A DNA stretch of 7,763 bases, taken from assembly GCA_900539645.1 (NCBI GenBank), contig UQCY01000088.1, positions 1-7,763 on the forward strand, written 5' to 3'. Numbering within the stretch: position 1 is the stretch's first letter; every line of letters begins with the position of its first letter. Below the pieces are notes generated by a model. That model was not told where the DNA came from and searched no databases. It worked only from the letters and a program-made list of their open reading frames with translations. The translations under genes and the position numbers were made by a program. Shown here one piece after another: positions 1 to 4,459 of this stretch. The stretch comes from an uncultured Clostridium sp. Its GTDB lineage: Bacteria > Bacillota > Clostridia > Peptostreptococcales > Peptostreptococcaceae.

Positions 1-12
1 GGTACTGTTATA

Positions 13-35
13 AGAACACCTTTTAAAGGTGTTCT
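13..35. repeat. Perfect inverted repeat upstream of orf9
   Basis: Arms of 11 bp (agaacaccttt and aaaggtgttct) flank one central base. A run of seven T follows only after a gap (about 44-50), so it is a poor fit to a rho-independent terminator on the + strand, and there is no T run on the - strand side. It lies where the divergent orf7/orf9 control region is expected in a Tn916-like element, so an operator is possible. It also contains aaaggtg just before an ATG at 36, so it could mask a ribosome binding site. The role is undecided. Confidence 0.5.
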
Positions 36-178
36 ATGGCAGTATTTTTTTATTTGCCGCTAGGCAGCACTTTTTTGACTTTGATACGCATAATAGGAAC
101 TGATAAACCTTATAACACGTTTTTTTGTACCTGTTAGAAAGTCAATAGGAACAGTAAAATGTGGTGAGGTGATTACAT

Positions 179-519
179 ATGCGTAAAAAAGAAGATAAAT
201 GCGATTTTAGAGCTTTTGGTCTTGTCATCAAAAAAGGTTTGACCCGTGAACAGGTGGAGCAATGATTGAGATTGACCCTCGTTACCTAACAAATATCGAG
301 AATAAGGTGCAGCACCCAAGTTTACAAGTGTTCTATGACCTTGTTTCATTACTGGAAGTTTCCGTTGATGAATTTTTCCTGCCTGCGTCTGATCTGGTGA
401 AAAGCACCAGAAGACGACAGTTGGAAAAGCAGCTTGACAACTTATCTGATAAAGATTTAATCATCATGGAAAGCGTTGCTGACGGAATCATTAAGTCTAA
501 GGAAGTGGAGGGAAATTAA
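179..519 (+). pseudogene. orf9: Tn916 orf9-like helix-turn-helix regulator, frameshifted
   Basis: The reading frame from ATG 179 (after ggtgaggtga, a good ribosome binding site) begins MRKKEDKCDFRAFGLVIKK and reaches GLTREQVEQ before a TGA at 263-265. The frame from 262 then continues [14 protein letters not shown] and later [19 protein letters not shown]. Both parts match remembered Tn916 Orf9, a roughly 117-residue XRE-type DNA-binding protein thought to repress the neighbouring regulatory genes of the element. Two lesions are visible. About five residues (EARLK-like) between IK and KGL are missing in frame, inside the helix-turn-helix. A one-base deletion turns the expected gtgggagca into gtggagca and causes the frameshift. 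The 85-residue frame from 262 lacks most of the DNA-binding domain and has no ribosome binding site of its own. The gene converges on the MATE gene, with overlapping stop codons. No convincing promoter was found in 36-178. Confidence 0.85.
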
Positions 520-533
520 CCCTCCATTTTTAT
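506..533 (+). terminator. Rho-independent terminator at the end of orf9
   Basis: A 7-bp stem tggaggg/ccctcca encloses a 7-base loop containing the overlapping stop codons of both converging genes, and tttttat follows on the + strand. There is no T run on the other side, so it should stop orf9 transcripts well and MATE-gene transcripts poorly, though the same hairpin forms in both RNAs. Confidence 0.75.
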
Positions 534-1844
534 ATTCTTTTTGAGTGAGTATGTTCCTGTTAAAATTGCTGTAATACAAGCAACCACATGACTAATTAAA
601 ACAGCAACCCAAATACCATTTAACCCAAAACCTGCATATGAGATAGCATATGATAAAGGTATACGAACAACTAAGTAGTAGAAAATCATTAGTAACATAC
701 TCTTTGTTGGACTTCCCATTCCATTTAGACTTCCCAAATAGCAGTTTGTTATAGTATTCAAAATATATCCTATGCTAATAATCATAAAATACCCTTTTAC
801 AATTTGAGCTACTACGTTACTTGAAACAAATAGATTAGATAATTGCGTTGAAAAAGCAATAACCAAAGCCGAAAGTATCAATAAAACGACACCTCCGTAT
901 TTTAAAGACAGCTTTAAATAATCTTTTGCTCTATCAGCTCTTTTTGCACCAATACATTGTCCAATAATAGATGTCAGCACCATATTAAATGCCATTGCAG
1001 GATAAAATAATATTGTTTCTAATTTTCCAGTAATTCCATAGGCAGCAATAGCAGAAATACTATATGTGCTAATAAGAGAGGTTAAGAAAGTAGTGCTTAT
1101 AGCTGGAATACTTTGCTGAATAACAGAGGGAATGGCATTTTTTATTAATGGAATAATTGTGCTTTTATCAAAATCAACAAATGAAAATTTAAAAATTCTT
1201 TTCTTCCTAATGTATATAAGCATAAAAACTAAACACAATGATTGAGAAAGCAATGTTGCAATAGCTGCTCCTTGAAACCCGATTTTTTGAATAAAAATAG
1301 GGTCTAATATTGCGTTTAATATTGTTGATATAAGCATAGCAATCACTTGAAACATCGTGTTTCCAAAGCTACGGAGAACTGCGGTGAAATATAAATACAG
1401 ATATATAGGTAAATATCCTAAAATATAAATTGATAGGTAGTCCTTTGCCATACTCATTGTTTCCATTGGTGTATTTAATAGCTTTAATATAGTAGGCAAG
1501 AGAAGCTCTAAAAGTAATGTGACAAGTAAAGAAAACACTACTGCAATACAAAAAGAAGTGGAAATCAAAGTTCTTTTTTTCTGTTCATTCTTAGCACCTA
1601 TTGCTTGTGATAATAAGATGGAAACACCATTTGTAGCTCCCATTGCAACAGAAGTCAAAAGTAAAATAATGGGTGTGGAATTAGTCAAAGCAGCATACGC
1701 TGTTTCACCAAGTAAATTTCCAATCCAAAGGCTGTCAACTAAGTTATAAGCCATATTTAAAAACATAGCGACAATCATTGGAAGTGTCATTGCAAGCAAA
1801 CATTTTTTTGTATTCCCGTTTATAAAGTCTAATTTTGTGTTCAT
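516..1844 (-). CDS. MATE-family multidrug/metabolite efflux pump
   Basis: A 442-residue, very hydrophobic protein of normal MATE length, predicted to have about 12 membrane helices in two homologous halves. The family exports cationic drugs or metabolites in exchange for Na+ or H+. The duplication is visible: [13 protein letters not shown] (79-90) pairs with [14 protein letters not shown] (294-307), and [10 protein letters not shown] (157-166) pairs with [10 protein letters not shown] (373-382). The first helix region [20 protein letters not shown] (21-40) is typical of the family. ATG 1844 is preceded by aggagg at good spacing. A TetR-type operator palindrome lies 14 bases before the start, and the repressor gene is directly upstream on the same strand. 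It is separated from that gene by a terminator, so it probably has its own weak promoter: TAGAAT at 1884-1889 is the best -10, with no good -35. It is the last cargo gene and takes part of the tet(M) slot. The substrate cannot be told from sequence. Confidence 0.92.
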   Translation of the reverse strand: MNTKLDFINGNTKKCLLAMTLPMIVAMFLNMAYNLVDSLWIGNLLGETAYAALTNSTPIILLLTSVAMGATNGVSILLSQAIGAKNEQKKRTLISTSFCIAVVFSLLVTLLLELLLPTILKLLNTPMETMSMAKDYLSIYILGYLPIYLYLYFTAVLRSFGNTMFQVIAMLISTILNAILDPIFIQKIGFQGAAIATLLSQSLCLVFMLIYIRKKRIFKFSFVDFDKSTIIPLIKNAIPSVIQQSIPAISTTFLTSLISTYSISAIAAYGITGKLETILFYPAMAFNMVLTSIIGQCIGAKRADRAKDYLKLSLKYGGVVLLILSALVIAFSTQLSNLFVSSNVVAQIVKGYFMIISIGYILNTITNCYLGSLNGMGSPTKSMLLMIFYYLVVRIPLSYAISYAGFGLNGIWVAVLISHVVACITAILTGTYSLKKNIKMEG

Positions 1845-1858
1845 AAAATCCTCCTATT

Positions 1859-1877
1859 ATGAATGAATATCATTCAT
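1859..1877. promoter_or_regulatory. TetR-type operator in front of the MATE gene
   Basis: Perfect 8-bp arms atgaatga and tcattcat surround the centre ata. The site matches the one at 3216-3236 on the opposite strand over its whole core. It sits between the candidate -10 (1884-1889) and the ribosome binding site of the MATE gene, so a bound repressor would block transcription start or early elongation. Binding by the adjacent TetR protein is inferred. Confidence 0.75.
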
Positions 1878-1886
1878 TTATATTCT

Positions 1887-1916
1887 AAAAAAATTCCCTG
1901 CTATTTAAAAGCAGGG
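1887..1916 (-). terminator. Rho-independent terminator after the tetR gene
   Basis: Read on the - strand, a 7-bp stem ccctgct/agcaggg with a 7-base loop is followed by aa and seven T. It lies just after the repressor gene's stop (1923) and before the MATE gene, so it uncouples the two transcripts or lowers read-through. Confidence 0.85.
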
Positions 1917-1922
1917 GGAAAA

Positions 1923-2483
1923 TTATAGATTAAATAAATCAAATAAAACTGCTTTTATTTTTTTGTTTTTTTCTTCTGATGATAGAGTTTCATCTGCCAA
2001 AATTCCAAGCTGACCGTATACACAGAAATTAGCATATGATTCAATATCTGAAACATGAAGTTCTCCAGTGGCGTTTCCGTTTTCTATTAACTTTGCAACA
2101 ATAGGCACTAATTTTTGACAAACACTCAAAAATAGTAAATTATGAAAAAATTTATTTTTCTCATTGTGAAATGTATCATAGTATATATCATTTGCATTTT
2201 CTGATAACACTTCCATATGAGTAATCATATCTTTTATAGAAACTTGTTTAACACTGTTTTTTAACTTCAATTTATTAACTAATATATCAGCGTATTCATT
2301 GATCGCTGTTTGAAAAAGAATATCTTTTGATGGAAAATATCGGTAACAAAGTCCTTGTGCTACACCTATTTTTTTTGCAATATCGGATATGGAAGTTTTC
2401 TCATATCCTTTTTCAGCGAATAATTGCATAGCTGTTTCCAATATTTCTTGCTTTCTTTCCTCTGGTTCTTTAGAAATACGCAT
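1923..2483 (-). CDS. TetR/AcrR-family transcriptional repressor
   Basis: A 186-residue protein with the standard layout of the family: an N-terminal three-helix DNA-binding domain (about 8-55) and a divergent all-helical ligand-binding and dimer domain. The helix-turn-helix is SISDIAKKIGVAQGLCYRYF (31-50), followed by the usual PSKDILF. Such proteins bind palindromes and release them when a small molecule binds. ATG 2483 has an ideal aaaggagg ribosome binding site. Its own promoter shows TTGACA (2528-2533), a 17-base gap and an extended -10 TGTTACTCT (-10 at 2505-2510), with an operator-like site touching the -35. It lies between the methyltransferase and the pump. With matching palindromes before both of those genes, it is very probably the local regulator of the cargo. 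The inducer is unknown; a pump substrate is a reasonable guess. Confidence 0.9.
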   Translation of the reverse strand: MRISKEPEERKQEILETAMQLFAEKGYEKTSISDIAKKIGVAQGLCYRYFPSKDILFQTAINEYADILVNKLKLKNSVKQVSIKDMITHMEVLSENANDIYYDTFHNEKNKFFHNLLFLSVCQKLVPIVAKLIENGNATGELHVSDIESYANFCVYGQLGILADETLSSEEKNKKIKAVLFDLFNL

Positions 2484-2504
2484 ATTTAAACCTCCTTTTC
2501 ATAT

Positions 2505-2533
2505 AGAGTAACATTTACAAAATAACGTGTCAA
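2505..2533 (-). promoter_or_regulatory. Promoter of the tetR gene
   Basis: On the - strand, a perfect TTGACA at 2528-2533, a 17-base spacer, then TACTCT at 2505-2510 preceded by TG one base upstream (extended -10). The -10 itself is poor, but the -35 and the extension support it. The start of transcription would fall about 15-20 bases before the ATG. Confidence 0.6.
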
Positions 2534-2552
2534 TGACTGATGTTCACTCACA
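2532..2552. promoter_or_regulatory. Degenerate TetR-type operator in front of tetR
   Basis: aatgactga, tgt, tcactcaca matches the 21-bp operator at 3216-3236 at 16 of 21 positions. The four conserved blocks (aatga, tgat, ttca, tca) keep their spacing. It overlaps the edge of the tetR -35 and lies between the methyltransferase stop and the tetR promoter. This fits autoregulation through a weaker site. The palindrome is imperfect, so binding is less sure than at the other two sites. Confidence 0.5.
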
Positions 2553-2553
2553 C

Positions 2554-3162
2554 TTACTTTATTGCATATGATATGCAGGAGGTAGTTCCTATATGCTCCC
2601 AAGTAACATTGTGAAATCTTCTTGATAACAGACTTAGCATTTCTTTCTTTGAATATATTTTTACATCACCCTCTTTACTGTATTTTATGTAGATGTTCAT
2701 TATTTGACGTGCAAGCGGCGGTTGCCAACAATCACCAATGATTATCAAACCACCATTTTTTAACACACGATAGGATTCATCTAATACTTTTTCTGGTGAC
2801 GGATAATGATGAAAAGAATCATTACAAATAACAACATCAAATGTATTATTGTCAAAAGGTAAGTATTCCGTATCACCTAGTATAAAATGTGCTTTATCTA
2901 TTTTTTTCTCATTCGCTATACCAATCATTTTATCTGATATATCTATACCAACTAACCGTTCTGAATGATACTTCTGTTGTATCTGGTAAAGCAATTCTCC
3001 TGTTCCACACCCTAAATCTAAAAGAGATGAAAAACTATCATTTTCTAATAACTTTAATATGTAAGGATAAAGCGTTCTGGCATGTTGACCTTTAATATCA
3101 CTATCATAGGTTGCTGCCTGCTGATCAAAAGTTCTTTTTGAATTTTCTTTTATAGTATTCAT
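2554..3162 (-). CDS. Class I SAM-dependent methyltransferase
   Basis: A 202-residue soluble protein with the Rossmann-fold methyltransferase motifs in order: LLDLGCGTGE (47-56, SAM-binding motif I), GIDIS (72-76, ribose-binding acidic strand end), LGDTEYLPF (95-103), FDVVICNDSFHHY (108-120) and LKNGG (134-138). This is the UbiE/Methyltransf_11 type, which methylates small molecules as well as other substrates; the substrate is not predictable here. ATG 3162 follows a strong ggaggtg ribosome binding site. It is the first cargo gene and has a near-ideal promoter overlapped by a TetR-type operator. With the pump, it may form a modify-and-export response to a toxic compound; that is inference. 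The product is full length with no lesion visible. Confidence 0.9.
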   Translation of the reverse strand: MNTIKENSKRTFDQQAATYDSDIKGQHARTLYPYILKLLENDSFSSLLDLGCGTGELLYQIQQKYHSERLVGIDISDKMIGIANEKKIDKAHFILGDTEYLPFDNNTFDVVICNDSFHHYPSPEKVLDESYRVLKNGGLIIIGDCWQPPLARQIMNIYIKYSKEGDVKIYSKKEMLSLLSRRFHNVTWEHIGTTSCISYAIK

Positions 3163-3188
3163 TGGGTTACACCTCCTTTCAGTTATGT

Positions 3189-3217
3189 ATTATACAACTT
3201 AAAAATCTTGATGTCAA
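3189..3217 (-). promoter_or_regulatory. Consensus sigma-A promoter of the methyltransferase gene
   Basis: On the - strand, TTGACA (3212-3217) and TATAAT (3189-3194) are both perfect matches to consensus and are separated by exactly 17 bases. The -35 overlaps the operator palindrome at 3216-3236 by two bases. This predicts strong transcription when the repressor is released. Confidence 0.88.
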
Positions 3218-3236
3218 TGAATGATATTCATTCATT
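3216..3236. promoter_or_regulatory. TetR-type operator in front of the methyltransferase gene
   Basis: A perfect palindrome with 9-bp arms, aatgaatga and tcattcatt, around tat. The core is shared with the site before the MATE gene (1859-1877) and more loosely with the site before tetR. It lies against the -35 of a consensus promoter, a classic position for a repressor. The assignment to the adjacent TetR protein is inferred from proximity and repetition. Confidence 0.82.
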
Positions 3237-3239
3237 AAA

Positions 3240-3281
3240 AACAGGCTTACTCTAATATGCACATATTAAAATAAGCCTGTT
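3240..3281 (-). terminator. Long hairpin terminator after tcpC
   Basis: A perfect 10-bp outer stem aacaggctta/taagcctgtt and a perfect 7-bp inner stem taatatg/catatta are separated by a 3x3 internal loop (ctc/aaa) and closed by only two bases. On the - strand it is followed directly by a T run and lies six bases past the original tcpC stop, so it should end backbone transcripts before the cargo promoter. It could also act as an attenuator for read-through from the element backbone. Confidence 0.75.
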
Positions 3282-3286
3282 ACATT

Positions 3287-4092
3287 TTATCCTACAATCT
3301 TCCAGTTACTATCCTTTTCCAGCGTCAAGTCAATTGTGAAATCTGCGTTGCCTTTGTTCGCTGGTCGAGATACTTCACTGACACCGATACCTTGACCTGT
3401 TCGAAGATAGGATTTACCAGTTCTGAAAACACATAATCGCAGTTTACAGGAGAAAGGGCATTGCCAGACACATAATAGGCAAGTTCTTTTTCCGTTGCGG
3501 TAGGATAGAGTTTGAAGAAAGTTTCCAAAAACTCTGTCACTTCCTCCGCTGTGGCAGCGTCCACCGTTCCGGCGGATTCCAGCGCTATTGGTTCATAGCT
3601 GGATTTTGACGGTATGTTGCTGATGGTCGGATTCTGGGTAATAACCATGTTCCCGTTGCTATCTACATGAACCACTACCATGTAAGCGGAAGTGTATCTG
3701 GCAGACTGTTCACCCTCCGTTACCATCTGATCTACGGAGTAGACAACGGTAAAGTCGTCTGTTCCAGTCTGTTCTACTTCCCATACCGTTACATCAGTCA
3801 CCGCAGAGCTTGTGGGTATATCCTGCCGAACCGTATCTACATTCAAGTCCTGCAAGCTCTGTGTCAGATAGCTGCTGATGGCAGCGGTTCTTTTGTCAAT
3901 GGATTCCTGTGTGTTGCTCCATGAATAGTAGGATTTTGCAAAGCCTTTGACAAAATTCTCTATCCTGTTGGTATCAACAATACGCTGTTCAATGACTTCC
4001 TTTTCATGTACCGTGTGCATATCAATGGCAGTAAAATTTTTATATACGCCAAAGCTAACGCTTGCAATCAGCACCAGCCACAAAGCAATCAC
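3287..4092 (-). pseudogene. tcpC: Tn916 orf13/TcpC-like conjugation protein, truncated and frameshifted
   Basis: The frame encodes one membrane helix (IALWLVLIASVSFGVY) followed by YKNFTAIDMHTVHEKEVIEQ and a long extracellular part containing LETFFKLYPTATEKELAYYV. This is the layout of TcpC/Orf13, a single-helix membrane protein with NTF2-like domains needed for Tn916 transfer. Two defects are visible. First, there is no usable start: the open frame runs upstream from GTG 4090-4092 through KKNKKS-type lysines into AT-rich DNA with no ATG and no ribosome binding site, so the family's N-terminal basic tail is lost. Second, near the end, deletion of one T (about 3331-3335) stops the frame at 3325. 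In the other frame the expected DLTLEKDSNWKIVG follows, with TAA at 3287-3289. It is richer in GC than its neighbours. The family is about 300 residues long; about 268 codons remain. Confidence 0.85.
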
Positions 4093-4356
4093 GGACTTTT
4101 TATTTTTTTTGAGAATTTGAAAAAATGATAACTGTACAAAAATATTTATATAGTATTATAAAGTAAACAAAAAATATAATAACCACAAAAACACTTTATT
4201 AAACAAGAAATTACAAAAAAATCAAAAAAAATTACCTTTCGTATAAACATTACAAACACTACACTTCAAAAAAACGGATAAGCAATTTCAATGCTTACAG
4301 TGTGTTTGACGAAAATATATAAATTTGATAACATTTAACATATAAGTTATGAGATG
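4093..4356. other. AT-rich junction between element remnant and host DNA, no gene seen
   Basis: The stretch is strongly AT-rich with long A runs and stops in all frames. The transposon/host boundary lies somewhere here, since tcpC homology fades at about 4092-4107 and host signals begin by 4357. I cannot place it exactly because I recognise no transposon end. A small inverted repeat, taagca/tgctta, lies around 4279-4297. A promoter-like pair, TTGACG at 4306-4311 and TAACAT at 4329-4334 with a 17-base gap, points right towards the terminator at 4357. Confidence 0.6.
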
Positions 4357-4386
4357 CCCTTTGACGTTGTTAAAGGGAATTTTTTT
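4357..4386 (+). terminator. Orphan rho-independent terminator upstream of nrdD
   Basis: A 9-bp stem ccctttgac/gttaaaggg (one G-T pair) with a 3-base loop is followed by aa and seven T on the + strand. No gene on the + strand ends before it in this window. It probably belonged to a host gene removed or separated by the element, or it ends a short transcript from the candidate promoter at 4306. Confidence 0.75.
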
Positions 4387-4395
4387 AGATTTTAA

Positions 4396-4442
4396 ACACT
4401 ATATATAGTGGTTATAAAAAAATCACATACTATATATAGTTG
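4396..4442. promoter_or_regulatory. Tandem NrdR boxes in the nrdD promoter region
   Basis: Box 1 (4396-4411) is acactatatatagtgg and box 2 (4427-4442) is atactatatatagttg. Both fit the known NrdR-box consensus acaCwATATaTwGtgt. They are 15 bp apart, or 31 bp centre to centre (about three helical turns), as expected for paired NrdR boxes. NrdR is the nucleotide-sensing repressor of ribonucleotide reductase genes. The best -10 candidate, TATAAA at 4413-4418, lies between the boxes, and its -35 (4390-4395) is weak. Box 2 would then cover the transcription start. Box 2 ends three bases before the gaggggg ribosome binding site of nrdD. Confidence 0.88.
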
Positions 4443-4459
4443 TTTGAGGGGGAATTATA

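Larger units (their letters stand above)
1..4107. mobile_element. Remnant of a Tn916-like conjugative transposon carrying a methyltransferase/TetR/MATE cargo
   Basis: Two Tn916-type backbone genes frame this region: orf9 (regulator, + strand) and orf13/tcpC (conjugation protein, - strand). In Tn916 the order is orf13, orf12, tet(M), orf6, orf9, with orf9 opposite to the rest. Here the same order is present in reverse orientation, with the tet(M) slot filled by three other genes on the - strand. The orf13 side is GC-richer than the cargo and the host genes, which is typical of a mosaic element. orf7, orf8, xis and int would be expected to the left, outside the window. On the right the element stops inside the 5' end of tcpC, so orf14 to orf24 are not here. 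The right boundary is uncertain, somewhere between about 4092 and 4350; the left end is outside the window. Assignment rests on remembered family proteins and gene order. Confidence 0.75.

Noticed and set aside
1369..1749. Open frames overlapping the MATE gene in other frames (1369-1551 and 1519-1749)
   Set aside because: They lie fully inside a clear coding gene and show no family resemblance; the same holds for frames at 2889-3095, 3667-3924 and 6575-6820.
4090..4092. GTG as a real start of tcpC
   Set aside because: No ribosome binding site precedes it, it falls at the beginning of the membrane helix, and the family has a basic N-terminal tail before that helix.
4190..4235. Runs of A as a possible transposon end or attachment site
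   Set aside because: Tn916-type ends and targets are AT-rich, but so is the whole interval; without a matching second end no attachment site can be named.
4361..4366. TTGACG as the -35 of the nrdD promoter
   Set aside because: It is inside the terminator stem and no good -10 lies at 16-18 bases; the best match, TAGATT, needs a 19-base gap.
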